Below, piece after piece: positions 24,522 to 32,078 of a stretch of DNA of 32,199 bases. The translations under genes were made by a program, and so were the position numbers. The DNA is from Dysgonamonadaceae bacterium. Its GTDB lineage: Bacteria; Bacteroidota; Bacteroidia; Bacteroidales; Azobacteroidaceae. Within the stretch, counting starts at the first letter, position 1. Every line of letters starts with the position of its first letter. The DNA lies in the NCBI GenBank assembly GCA_031284225.1, contig JAITAH010000371.1, positions 1 to 32,199 of the forward strand. The letters are read 5' to 3'. The notes below the pieces were generated by a model. The model did no database searches. It saw nothing but the letters and a program-made list of their open reading frames with translations, and was not told where the DNA came from.

Positions 24522-24676
24522 GGGCGTTATATCTCCCGTTTTGAATATTTCTTCGATCACGCTCAAAGGCTAAAAGCGACAATCCGACTGGGAGTATTTC
24601 AATCAATTGATTACTTAATTTTCATGCTTTTGCAGGAAATTTTTATCTATCTATGTGAAGTATGAAAAATTTCATT

Positions 24677-24684
24677 TATATTTG
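24677..24684 (+). promoter_or_regulatory. Candidate -7 box for the DUF4492-cydAB operon
   Basis: TATATTTG is a full TAnnTTTG match 24 bases before the ATG at 24709. The -33 position holds only a weak GTG-type element. Confidence 0.45.
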
Positions 24685-24708
24685 TGAAAAATTTTCAATT
24701 GTATTATC

Positions 24709-24966
24709 ATGGAAAATATCCGATCCTTTCGCGGTTTCGTAGCCTTGTATGTGGACGGTTTCAAACACCTCACCTGGGGCAAACCTTTGTGGGTATTGAT
24801 TTTCATTAAGCTATTTATCCTGTTTGCCGTACTCAAAGCGTTTTTCTTTCCCAATATCCTTAACAGCCGTTTCAAAACCGAGCAAGAAAAAAGCAATTAT
24901 GTTTTTGAAGAGTTAATGGAAAAACAGCATACAAACAAAAAATCTATTACCAATGAGTCAAACTGA
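24709..24966 (+). CDS. DUF4492 small membrane protein upstream of cydAB
   Basis: An 85-residue protein with one membrane helix at about 27-47 (PLWVLIFIKLFILFAVLKAF). An amphipathic N-terminus (FRGFVALYVDGFKHLTWGK) and a charged C-terminus flank it. This matches the DUF4492 family, known to lie directly before cytochrome bd genes in Bacteroidota and some Campylobacterota. It overlaps cydA by 14 bases, so the two are translated together. By analogy with the small CydX subunit of proteobacterial bd oxidase it may stabilise or help assemble the oxidase, but that is inference; the sequence is not CydX-like. Confidence 0.85.
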   Translation: MENIRSFRGFVALYVDGFKHLTWGKPLWVLIFIKLFILFAVLKAFFFPNILNSRFKTEQEKSNYVFEELMEKQHTNKKSITNESN

Positions 24967-26494
24967 TTTACTTTTAGTCGATTGGTCGCGGGCGCAATTT
25001 GCCCTGACGGCCATTTATCATTGGGTCTTCGTACCGTTGACGCTGGGTTTGGGGTTGATTATGTCGATCATGGAAACCCTTTATTACCGTACAAAAAACG
25101 AAAAATGGAAACGAACTACCCAATTTTGGATGAAACTGTTCGGGATCAATTTTGCCGTAGGCGTAGCTACGGGCATTATCCTGGAATTTGAATTTGGCAC
25201 CAACTGGTCGAATTACAGTTGGTTTGTGGGCGATATTTTCGGCGCGCCTTTGGCCATCGAAGGTATTTTTGCTTTTTTCATGGAAGCAACGTTTATCGCC
25301 GTCATGTATTTCGGGTGGAACAAAGTAAGTCCCCGTTTTCACCTGGCGTCCACGTGGCTAACGGTGGGCGGCGCCACGCTTTCCGCTTTATTTATACTGA
25401 TAGCGAATGCGTGGATGCAGTATCCGGCCGGCATGCACTTCAATCCGGATACCGTGCGCGGGGAAATGAGCGATTTTTGGGCAATCGTATTCTCGCCGGT
25501 CGCCATCAATAAATTCTTACACACCGTTCTGTCGTCATGGACGTTGGGAGCCGCATTTGTAATCGGTATCAGTTCCTGGTTTTTGCTCAAGAAACGCGAG
25601 AAAGTATTTTCCTTAGACAGTATCAAAGTGGCTTCGATCGTCGGCGTAGCAGGGATTTTGCTTTCGTGGTGGACGGGCGACGGTTCGGCGCATCAGGTAG
25701 CGCAAAAGCAACCGATGAAATTGGCGGCTATGGAAGGCCTTTACGAAGGCGGCTATGGCGTGGACTTGGTAGGGTTTGGTATTCTTACGCCCGGCAAGCA
25801 GTATAATGATGATAAAGATCCGTTTATTGTCGATATTCCGATTCCGAAAATGTTGTCATTCCTGGCTGTACGGGATTTCAACGGATACGTGCCGGGCATC
25901 CGCGATATTATCAAGGGCGGTTATGATACGCCCGACGGCAAAGCGCTCTCCGTCGAAGAAAAAATGGCGAAAGGCCGCCTCGCTTTCGATGCGCTGAAGA
26001 AATACAAAGAAGCCAAACGCGCCAATCAACCGGAATTACAGGCCGAAAGCTGGAAACGGCTCGACGAAAACATCAAGTATTTCGGATATGCTTATTTCGA
26101 TTCGCCGGACGATGCGATTCCTCCGATACCGCTGGTCTTTTACGCTTTCCGGGTAATGGTCATTTTAGGCGGTTATTTTCTGTTGTTTTTTGCGGCGATA
26201 GCCGTTTGGGCATTCAGAAATAAATTCGATAACAAGCGTTGGATCCAGTGGATTGCTTTACTTTCTATCCCCTTGGCATATCTCGCTTCGCAGGCCGGTT
26301 GGGTCGTAGCTGAAGTAGGACGTCAGCCTTGGGCGATTCAAGATCTTCTTCCCGTATCGGCGGCGGTTTCCGATATAGAAACCTCGTCGGTACAAATCAC
26401 ATTTTTCATCTTTCTGGCGTTATTTACTGCTTTTCTGGTGGCCGAAATCGGTATCATGATAAAGCAAATCAAAATAGGGCCGGATAAAAATTAA
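24953..26494 (+). CDS. cydA: Cytochrome bd ubiquinol/menaquinol oxidase subunit I
   Basis: A 513-residue polytopic membrane protein carrying the haem-binding subunit of cytochrome bd, which passes electrons from quinol to O2. The haem ligands can be placed: His23 (AIYHWVFVPLTLGL, equivalent to E. coli His19), His190 (NKFLHTVLSSWTLG, His186) and Met402 (FRVMVILGGYF, Met393). Glu-rich helix 3 (LEFEFGTNWSNYSWFVGDIF) and the VAEVGRQPWAIQD signature are intact. The quinol (Q) loop follows QPMKLAAMEGLYEG. All key residues are present, so it should be active. In anaerobic Bacteroides this enzyme serves for growth in traces of oxygen. It overlaps the DUF4492 gene and lies six bases before cydB. Confidence 0.97.
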   Translation: MSQTDLLLVDWSRAQFALTAIYHWVFVPLTLGLGLIMSIMETLYYRTKNEKWKRTTQFWMKLFGINFAVGVATGIILEFEFGTNWSNYSWFVGDIFGAPLAIEGIFAFFMEATFIAVMYFGWNKVSPRFHLASTWLTVGGATLSALFILIANAWMQYPAGMHFNPDTVRGEMSDFWAIVFSPVAINKFLHTVLSSWTLGAAFVIGISSWFLLKKREKVFSLDSIKVASIVGVAGILLSWWTGDGSAHQVAQKQPMKLAAMEGLYEGGYGVDLVGFGILTPGKQYNDDKDPFIVDIPIPKMLSFLAVRDFNGYVPGIRDIIKGGYDTPDGKALSVEEKMAKGRLAFDALKKYKEAKRANQPELQAESWKRLDENIKYFGYAYFDSPDDAIPPIPLVFYAFRVMVILGGYFLLFFAAIAVWAFRNKFDNKRWIQWIALLSIPLAYLASQAGWVVAEVGRQPWAIQDLLPVSAAVSDIETSSVQITFFIFLALFTAFLVAEIGIMIKQIKIGPDKN

Positions 26495-26500
26495 ACAGTT

Positions 26501-27601
26501 ATGGAATCATTTTATCAACATTATTGGTGGTTTTTGATTGCCTTGTTGGGAGGCATCTTGGTTTTTCTGTTGTTTGTACAAGGCGGCCAATCGCTGATTT
26601 ATGCCTTGGGAAGGAAAAAAGAAGAAGATTTGAGCCTCCTGGTCGGTTCGCTGAGTAAAAAATGGGAATTGACTTTTACAACCTTGGTTACGTTCGGAGC
26701 GGGCTTTTTCGCATCGTTCCCGCTGTTCTATTCAACCAGTTTCGGCGGCGCCTACTGGGTTTGGATGCTGATTTTATTTAGTTTTGTGATTCAAGCCGTT
26801 TCTTACGAATTTATTTTCAAAAAAGGAAATTTGCTGGGTAATAATACTTACAAAGCGTTTCTGTTCCTGAATGGATTGTTGGGGCCGATTTTGCTGGGAG
26901 CGGCTGTTTCGACCCTGTTTTACGGCGCTGAATTTATAGTGAACAAGGATAATTTAACGACTGTTCATCCGGTGATTTCTTCGTGGCAAAACCCGTGGCA
27001 CGGTTTGGAAGCGGTGGCCAATCCTTGGAATGTGATTTTGGGATTAGCCATTTTCTTTCTGGCGCGTTGTTTGGGTAGTTTGTATTTTATCAACCAGATC
27101 GACCGGGACGGTATCCGGAAACAATCGCAAAAACAGTTATTGATCAATGCTATCGGCTTTTTGGTCGCTTTCCTGCCGTATTTAATCCGGTTATTGTTGA
27201 AACAAGGAATGACCGAAGATCCGGTTACAAAAGTTATCAGTATCGAATCTTTCAAATACTGGCACAATTTAATAGCCATGCCCTGGGCGTTGATCATTTT
27301 ACTAATCGGAGTTGTATTAGTGCTTTACGGATTCGGTCGAAGCGTTTTTGACGGCAAATTCACAAAAGGAATCTGGTTTGCGGGAACGGGAACGATTTTG
27401 GTAGTTACCACTCTCTTGCTGATAGCTGGTTACAATCATACAGTCTATTATCCCTCATTGTCGGATATGCAAAGTTCGCTGACGATTACCAACAGCAGTT
27501 CAAGTTTGGTTACGTTAAAGGCAATGTCGATTGTATCCTTGTTTATACCGGTGGTTATCGCTTACATCTGGTATGTATGGCGGGCGTTGGACAAGAAATA
27601 A
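26501..27601 (+). CDS. cydB: Cytochrome bd oxidase subunit II
   Basis: A 366-residue protein with about nine hydrophobic helices. It starts MESFYQHYWWFLIALLGG and has the typical CydB segments LFVQGGQSLIYALG, WELTFTTLVTFGAGFFASFP and GLLGPILLGAAVSTLFYGAE. CydB is the structural partner of CydA in the inner membrane and does not bind haem itself. The six-base spacing from cydA shows one operon. It converges with the PAP2 gene, only five bases separating the two stop codons. A strong hairpin at 27630-27660 may end the transcript. Confidence 0.96.
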   Translation: MESFYQHYWWFLIALLGGILVFLLFVQGGQSLIYALGRKKEEDLSLLVGSLSKKWELTFTTLVTFGAGFFASFPLFYSTSFGGAYWVWMLILFSFVIQAVSYEFIFKKGNLLGNNTYKAFLFLNGLLGPILLGAAVSTLFYGAEFIVNKDNLTTVHPVISSWQNPWHGLEAVANPWNVILGLAIFFLARCLGSLYFINQIDRDGIRKQSQKQLLINAIGFLVAFLPYLIRLLLKQGMTEDPVTKVISIESFKYWHNLIAMPWALIILLIGVVLVLYGFGRSVFDGKFTKGIWFAGTGTILVVTTLLLIAGYNHTVYYPSLSDMQSSLTITNSSSSLVTLKAMSIVSLFIPVVIAYIWYVWRALDKK

Positions 27602-27606
27602 CGCTT

Positions 27607-28356
27607 TCAAAAAGTACAAGACAAATGGATTCCCCAAGCTCCCTCGCTGTAGCTGGGGAAGAGGAGCGTATGAGTCTTTTTTCTACTTTTACCGACGACT
27701 TCCTGCAACCGGGGATACGCCCAGTAAACGATTTTTGTAGATAAAATACCGACTCCCGCGCCGGCGATGACGTCGCTTACCCAGTGCCTGTTGTTGTAAA
27801 CACGGGATACTCCAATAAGCGACGCCATGCCGTATCCGCCTACGCTTATCCAAATCGATTGATCTTTGTATTCCTGATGCAGAAATTCCGCCGCAACAAA
27901 AGCCCTTGAAGTATGTCCCGAAGGAAAAGATTGGCGATCCGAATAGTCGGGTCGCTCGCGGGCGATCATCCGTTTTGTTCCTTCCGCCATTCCGACATTG
28001 AGCAGGTTACTAAGCGCATACAAAATAGCCATATCTATGGTTTTGTGAGCGCTCGGCATTCCGCCTATTTTCAGTCCGAAAGCAGCGACCGCCGGGGAAT
28101 ATGTCATATAATCGTCCCAATGTTGGTTCCACAGCGCATTCTTTGCAATCAGATGATCCCGAACGGAATAATCCAGATTTCGAACACCATTGTCGCCCAG
28201 CGAGATAACGCCATACGCAATCAAGGCGGAAGGGAGGACGATCCCAACAATTTTTTCTGTTTGCTTACATGAAATACTGTCGTTTTTCTGTGCATATCCG
28301 AAAGAATAGGAAAAAATCATTAAAACAACCGCTATATAAACGTTCAATTTTTTCAT
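27607..28356 (-). CDS. PAP2-family phosphatase (undecaprenyl-pyrophosphate or lipid phosphatase type)
   Basis: A 249-residue protein. The start chosen is MKKLNVYIAVVLMIFSYSFG at 28356, which gives a signal peptide ending GYAQ. The frame is open upstream to 28716, but that extension crosses the promoter and lies antisense to the kinase gene. All three PAP2 signatures are complete: Lys128-Pro136 (KRMIARERP), PSGH at 145-148, and Ser184-Arg185 to His191/Asp195 (SRVYNNRHWVSD). These enzymes remove phosphate from lipid (pyro)phosphates at the outer face of the inner membrane. The signal peptide and the neighbouring kinase point to undecaprenyl or phosphatidate recycling. Exact substrate uncertain. 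Confidence 0.9.
   Translation of the reverse strand: MKKLNVYIAVVLMIFSYSFGYAQKNDSISCKQTEKIVGIVLPSALIAYGVISLGDNGVRNLDYSVRDHLIAKNALWNQHWDDYMTYSPAVAAFGLKIGGMPSAHKTIDMAILYALSNLLNVGMAEGTKRMIARERPDYSDRQSFPSGHTSRAFVAAEFLHQEYKDQSIWISVGGYGMASLIGVSRVYNNRHWVSDVIAGAGVGILSTKIVYWAYPRLQEVVGKSRKKTHTLLFPSYSEGAWGIHLSCTF
27630..27660. terminator. Candidate hairpin terminator between convergent cydB and the PAP2 gene
   Basis: TTCCCC-A-AGCT (27630-27640) and AGCTGGGGAA (27651-27660) form a ten-base-pair stem with one bulged A and a ten-base loop. It sits 29 bases past the cydB stop and inside the last codons of the PAP2 gene. A T-rich run follows on the minus strand (ACTTTTTG); on the plus strand TCTTTTTTCT comes about 15 bases later. 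It may serve both directions. Confidence 0.4.
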
Positions 28357-28377
28357 ATAGATATCTTTTTGAAAACA

Positions 28378-28385
28378 CAAAGATA
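28378..28385 (-). promoter_or_regulatory. -7 box for the PAP2 gene
   Basis: The minus strand reads TATCTTTG, a full TAnnTTTG match, 21 bases before the ATG at 28356. It faces the plus-strand box at 28399-28406. Confidence 0.5.
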
Positions 28386-28398
28386 GCTTAATTTTTGA

Positions 28399-28406
28399 TA
28401 TCTTTG
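28399..28406 (+). promoter_or_regulatory. -7 box for the diacylglycerol/undecaprenol kinase gene
   Basis: TATCTTTG, a full TAnnTTTG match, lies 26 bases before the ATG at 28433. The two divergent boxes are only 13 bases apart, so RNA polymerase probably cannot occupy both at once. Confidence 0.5.
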
Positions 28407-28432
28407 CCCAAGTATTGTAGAAATCAACGGAT

Positions 28433-28822
28433 ATGAAACAGGGGAAAATTTCATTAAAAAAACGCATATTGAGCTTCAAATATGCTTTTAACGGGCTAAA
28501 AATTATGTTCCGGGAAGAACCGAATGCCCAAATACATCTTTTCATAACATTGTGCGTTTTGATAGCGGGATTTGCGTTCCGAATTTCCGGCAACGAATGG
28601 ATAGCCGTCCTTCTCTGCATCGGTTGGACGCTTTCGTTGGAAGCCGTTAACTCCGCTGTGGAAAATCTCGCAGATTTTGTTTCGCCGGACAAACATGAAA
28701 TCATTAAGAAAGTCAAAGATTTAGCGGCAGGGGCTGTGGGGATGGGGGCGCTTGTTTCTGCGTTTGTCGGATTGATTGTCTTTGGACCTAAAATCGTTAA
28801 AATATTGACAAATTGTTTTTAG
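28433..28822 (+). CDS. dgkA: Diacylglycerol/undecaprenol kinase family protein
   Basis: A 129-residue protein, the usual length for the small membrane kinase family. A basic N-terminus (ISLKKRILSFKYAFNGLKIM) is followed by three membrane helices (IHLFITLCVLIAGFAF, WIAVLLCIGWTLSLEAV, GMGALVSAFVGLIVFG). The family's active-site signature EAVNSAVENLADFVSPDKHE is followed by IKKVKDLAAGAV. Enzymes of this family phosphorylate diacylglycerol in Proteobacteria and undecaprenol in many Gram-positives; which applies here cannot be read from the sequence. The divergent PAP2 phosphatase catalyses the opposite kind of step. tRNA-Pro follows 39 bases later under its own promoter. Confidence 0.92.
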   Translation: MKQGKISLKKRILSFKYAFNGLKIMFREEPNAQIHLFITLCVLIAGFAFRISGNEWIAVLLCIGWTLSLEAVNSAVENLADFVSPDKHEIIKKVKDLAAGAVGMGALVSAFVGLIVFGPKIVKILTNCF

Positions 28823-28839
28823 TTTCCGGAAAAAATCAC

Positions 28840-28847
28840 TACCTTTG
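28840..28847 (+). promoter_or_regulatory. -7 box for tRNA-Pro (and possibly ruvA)
   Basis: TACCTTTG, a full TAnnTTTG match, ends 14 bases before the tRNA. No other promoter is visible before ruvA, which begins 18 bases after the tRNA. Confidence 0.5.
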
Positions 28848-28861
28848 CGCGCCGCAAAAAT

Positions 28862-28936
28862 CGAGGTGTAGCGCAGTCCGGTTAGCGCACCTGCTTTGGG
28901 AGCAGGGGGTCGTGGGTTCGAATCCCGCTACCTCGA
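28862..28936 (+). tRNA. tRNA-Pro (anticodon UGG)
   Basis: A 75-base cloverleaf. Acceptor arm CGAGGTG pairs with TACCTCG, with one G-T pair, and the discriminator is A. The D arm is GCGC...GCGC. The anticodon stem CCTGC/GCAGG encloses the loop TTTGGGA, giving anticodon TGG. The T arm is GTGGG-TTCGAAT-CCCGC. No CCA is encoded; the following bases are CAA. It probably reads all or most proline codons. Confidence 0.96.
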
Positions 28937-28954
28937 CAATTCATCCAACGTAAT

Positions 28955-29542
28955 ATGCTGGACTATATTCAAGGAGAAATTGTTGAACTGACGCCCGCTT
29001 CGGTCGTTATCGAAACCGGCGGCTTGGGTTACATCGCTCATATTTCATTAAACGCCTATTCCGCGCTTTCCGGAGTCAAACATTGCCGGTTATTTGTGTA
29101 TGAAGCCATTCGGGAAGACGCTCATCAGTTGTTTGGGTTTGTCGAAAAACGCGAACGCGACTTGTTTCTGCTGTTGATTTCCGTTTCGGGCGTAGGCGCC
29201 AATACGGCGCGTATGGTACTGTCGTCGCTGGCGGTATATGAACTGGAAGGCATTATCTCGACCGGAAACGCCTCGGCCTTGAAAACCGTTAAAGGTATTG
29301 GCAACAAAACCGCCGAACGGATTATTATCGATCTGAAAGATAAAGTGAAACCCGGCGCCGGCCCGGCCGAACCGACCGAAACCACGGCGGCGCAATCGGA
29401 AGTGGCCAAAGAAGCCATCTCGGCGCTGACTATGCTGGGCTTCAATCAACCGGCTTCGCAAAAAACAGTGAGCAAGATTGTCAGAGATAATCCTAATCTA
29501 ACGGTAGAGCAGATAATCAAAAACGCTTTAAAAATCCTTTAA
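28955..29542 (+). CDS. ruvA: Holliday junction DNA helicase subunit RuvA
   Basis: A 195-residue protein, close to the family's usual 200. The N-terminal OB fold is MLDYIQGEIVELTPASVVIE. The two helix-hairpin-helix motifs are SVSGVGANTARMVLSSL and TVKGIGNKTAERIIIDLKDK. After an acidic/Pro-Thr linker (about 130-145) comes the RuvB-binding domain III, EAISALTMLGFNQPASQKTV. RuvA binds four-way DNA junctions and loads RuvB for branch migration in recombinational repair. It lies 18 bases after tRNA-Pro, so the two may share a transcript. Its stop overlaps that of the convergent oxidoreductase gene by two bases. Confidence 0.97.
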   Translation: MLDYIQGEIVELTPASVVIETGGLGYIAHISLNAYSALSGVKHCRLFVYEAIREDAHQLFGFVEKRERDLFLLLISVSGVGANTARMVLSSLAVYELEGIISTGNASALKTVKGIGNKTAERIIIDLKDKVKPGAGPAEPTETTAAQSEVAKEAISALTMLGFNQPASQKTVSKIVRDNPNLTVEQIIKNALKIL

Positions 29543-30516
29543 CGGTAACTTTCTTCCGCTAAGCGGCATACCGTATCTAAAACTTGCATCAGCTCGATAG
29601 AAAATTGCAGCGGCAGGTTCGGACTTTCCGTCAATCCCTGGTCTAAACACGCCATTACTTCCGCCGCTTCGTAATTGTAGCCGTTGCCTACCGAAGGAGT
29701 AGGAATTTCCGTTTCTTCCCCTTCGTTGAGCGTTACCGACAGACGGGTCGGAATATGGAACATCCGGTGTAATTTCAGATATCCGCCCTCGCCGTACAAA
29801 CGAGCTTCGTTGCTGAGATTCATTTCAAAAGAAGAAACCAACAGACTGATTTCCTTTCCCGGATGCTTAAGCAGGATGGAAGTCGTCCAATCGGTTCCCG
29901 TAGGCGCAGGTACCGATGTTACTTTTATTTCGACCGGCACGCCGAATAAATACAGGGCGGTAAACAGGGGATAAATCCCGATATCAGGAACCGAACCGCC
30001 TCCCAGTTCCGGATTATAGACTCGGCGCTCCGGATCGAACGGAGCAATGAATCCGAAATCGCATTGCAACAGCAAAGGTTTACCGATGGTTCCCTGCTGC
30101 ATTTCCGCTTTGAATTGCATCATGCTGGGCAGAAAACGGCTCCATAACGCTTCCATTAAAAAAACGTTTTTTTCCCGCGCTTGGGCGACCATTTGCTGTA
30201 CCTGTTCCGGATTGGAAGCAAACGGTTTCTCGCACAAAACGGCTTTTCCGGCTTCCAGACACATAATCGTATGTTTGAAATGCAGGTTATTGGTGGTGGA
30301 AATATAAACAATATCCACCGCCGGGTCGGCCAGCATCTCTTCGTAAGACCCATAGGCCTTTTCAAACCCATGTCTTTCCCTGAATGTTTCGGCACGTTCC
30401 CGCGAGCGGGCGGCGATGGCGTAACATTTGGCGTTAGATAATTCCTTCAGGCCGGCGGCAAATTGGTTGGCAATGCGCCCTGCGCCTATAATTCCCCAAT
30501 TATACGTTGTTTCCAT
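29539..30516 (-). CDS. Gfo/Idh/MocA-family NAD(P)-dependent oxidoreductase
   Basis: A 325-residue protein from METTYNWGIIGAGRIANQFA, which places the Rossmann nucleotide-binding motif GAGRIA at the very N-terminus as the family requires. The frame stays open to 30681, but the extra residues are unrelated and cross the promoter, so I reject that start. The family's catalytic EKP motif is at 96-98 (AVLCEKPFASN). The C-terminal domain carries GGGSVPDIGIYPL. It resembles the dihydrodiol dehydrogenase-like branch that oxidises or reduces sugars and polyols; the substrate is unknown. The gene is convergent with ruvA and divergent from clpC. Confidence 0.92.
   Translation of the reverse strand: METTYNWGIIGAGRIANQFAAGLKELSNAKCYAIAARSRERAETFRERHGFEKAYGSYEEMLADPAVDIVYISTTNNLHFKHTIMCLEAGKAVLCEKPFASNPEQVQQMVAQAREKNVFLMEALWSRFLPSMMQFKAEMQQGTIGKPLLLQCDFGFIAPFDPERRVYNPELGGGSVPDIGIYPLFTALYLFGVPVEIKVTSVPAPTGTDWTTSILLKHPGKEISLLVSSFEMNLSNEARLYGEGGYLKLHRMFHIPTRLSVTLNEGEETEIPTPSVGNGYNYEAAEVMACLDQGLTESPNLPLQFSIELMQVLDTVCRLAEESYR
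29543..29573. terminator. Weak candidate hairpin at the ruvA / oxidoreductase 3' ends
   Basis: The outer pair CGGTA (29543-29547) / TACCG (29569-29573) encloses an inner pair CCGCT/AGCGG (29556-29566). It begins one base after the ruvA stop and lies within the last codons of the convergent gene. There is no U-tract, so termination is only a possibility. Confidence 0.25.
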
Positions 30517-30559
30517 GTCGTTTTTATTTACTATTTTTGTATCGATTTTTTTTAAGTTG

Positions 30560-30567
30560 CAAATATA
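30560..30567 (-). promoter_or_regulatory. -7 box for the Gfo/Idh/MocA oxidoreductase gene
   Basis: The minus strand reads TATATTTG, a full TAnnTTTG match 43 bases before the ATG at 30516; this supports that start over the upstream one. Confidence 0.45.
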
Positions 30568-30605
30568 AAGAAAAATATTGGAATACGATTCCCTGTGTCT
30601 GCCAT

Positions 30606-30639
30606 TTTGAACCATATTCTTCAGCTGGCATATTATTTG
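30606..30639 (+). promoter_or_regulatory. Candidate promoter of clpC
   Basis: A -33-like TTTG (30606-30609) and ATTATTTG (30632-30639), one mismatch from TAnnTTTG, are 22 bases apart. The ATG at 30684 is 44 bases downstream and is preceded by AAGAAGGA, one of the few Shine-Dalgarno-like sequences in the window. Confidence 0.35.
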
Positions 30640-30683
30640 ACAATAAAAAAGATAACTAAAATTAAAAAAGAAGGACAACAATC

Positions 30684-32078
30684 ATGAAGAAGAACTTTTC
30701 AAGTACGGTAAAAGAAATTCTGATGTTCAGTCGGGAAGAAGCCGGCCGCCTGCATAATCCCAACGTGGGCGTCGAACATATCCTTTTGGGGATATTGCGG
30801 AACAATCGGAACGACGCTCTTGCCATCATTCAATTCCTGGGCGTGGACGCCGACGAGTTGAAACAAACCTTGGACAAGGAAATGTACCGGGAAGGCAATT
30901 ATATTTCTGAAAATCAATTAACTATCGATAAAAGCGTAGAACATCTGCTCCGCTTGAGTTTGCTGGAATCCCTCGGCTTGAACAGCGAGGAAACCGATAC
31001 CGAACACCTGCTGCTGGCAATGCTGAAAGATTCCCATTCCCTGGCATACCGGATTCTGACCGCTTACGAGATCGATTACCAGCGGGTGTATAACACAATT
31101 GTGGAACGGAAAGGAATTAATAAATCCCAATCGATTCCGCAAATGGGCGCCACGTTCTCGGAAGAAGACGATGAAGAAGACGATCAGTTCTCCGCCTCCC
31201 GGAAAAAAGAAGTTACCCGCAACAGTTCAAACGCGAAAAACAGCGATACGCCGGTCATTGACAACTTTGGAACCGATTTGACGCGCGCGGCGGAAGAAAA
31301 CCGCCTGGATCCGATTGTCGGCCGTGAAAAAGAGATCGACCGTCTGGCGCAAATCCTGAGCCGCCGTAAAAAAAATAATCCCGTTCTGATCGGAGAACCC
31401 GGAGTAGGAAAATCCGCCATTGTGGAAGGCTTAGCTTCCCGCATCGTTCAGCGGAAAGTATCGCGCGTGCTGTTCGACAAACGGGTGATCAACTTGGATA
31501 TGGCCTCGATTGTGGCCGGCACTAAATACCGCGGACAGTTTGAGGAACGAATCAAGGCGATTTTGAATGAATTGGCCAAAAATCCGAACATCATCTTGTT
31601 TATCGACGAAATCCATACGATTGTCGGAGCCGGCGGCGCGAGCGGATCGATGGATGCCGCCAATATGCTGAAACCCGCTTTGGCGCGGGGCGAAATCCAA
31701 TGTATCGGCGCAACCACGCTGGACGAATACCGGAAAAATATCGAAAAAGACGGCGCGTTGGAACGCCGTTTCCAAAAGGTAATCGTCGATCCGACCACCG
31801 CCGAAGAGACCCGCCGGATTCTGGAAAACATCAAACCGAAATACGAAGACCATCACAATGTGATTTATACGGAAGAAGCCCTGGATCTGTGCGTGAAGCT
31901 GACCGACCGCTACATCAGCGACCGGAATTTCCCGGACAAAGCCATTGATGCGCTGGACGAAGCCGGTTCGCGGATGCATATTTCAAATATCGTCGTTCCG
32001 AAAATTATCGAAGACCTGGAAGCCCAGATCGAAGTCCTCAAACAACAGAAATCGCAGGCCGTGAAGTCGAAGAATTAA
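30684..32078 (+). CDS. clpC: ClpC-type AAA+ protease-partner ATPase, interrupted by an in-frame TAA
   Basis: 464 residues up to the TAA at 32076-32078; intact ClpC proteins are about 800-850. The Clp N-domain repeats occupy about 1-150 ([40 protein letters not shown]), followed by an acidic linker. The first AAA+ module has Walker [10 protein letters not shown] (237-245) and Walker [11 protein letters not shown] (Glu309). The frame then enters the coiled-coil middle region ([12 protein letters not shown]) and stops. The bases after the stop continue the ClpC sequence in the same frame. ClpC unfolds proteins for ClpP using ATP. Without the second AAA+ module, which carries the ClpP-binding loop, a 464-residue product could not feed ClpP normally. 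This may be a real nonsense mutation or a sequence error. Confidence 0.9.
   Translation: MKKNFSSTVKEILMFSREEAGRLHNPNVGVEHILLGILRNNRNDALAIIQFLGVDADELKQTLDKEMYREGNYISENQLTIDKSVEHLLRLSLLESLGLNSEETDTEHLLLAMLKDSHSLAYRILTAYEIDYQRVYNTIVERKGINKSQSIPQMGATFSEEDDEEDDQFSASRKKEVTRNSSNAKNSDTPVIDNFGTDLTRAAEENRLDPIVGREKEIDRLAQILSRRKKNNPVLIGEPGVGKSAIVEGLASRIVQRKVSRVLFDKRVINLDMASIVAGTKYRGQFEERIKAILNELAKNPNIILFIDEIHTIVGAGGASGSMDAANMLKPALARGEIQCIGATTLDEYRKNIEKDGALERRFQKVIVDPTTAEETRRILENIKPKYEDHHNVIYTEEALDLCVKLTDRYISDRNFPDKAIDALDEAGSRMHISNIVVPKIIEDLEAQIEVLKQQKSQAVKSKN

Noticed and set aside
28357..28716. Upstream extension of the PAP2 gene
   Set aside because: The extra 120 residues are antisense to the kinase gene and cross a perfect -7 box; the MKK start at 28356 gives a normal signal peptide.
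30517..30681. Upstream extension of the Gfo/Idh/MocA gene
   Set aside because: The Rossmann motif must lie near the N-terminus, and the extension spans the -7 box at 30560-30567.
32076..32078. Recoding of TAA as an amino acid
   Set aside because: TAA ends ruvA and other genes in the window, and no recoding structure is evident; mutation or sequence error is simpler.
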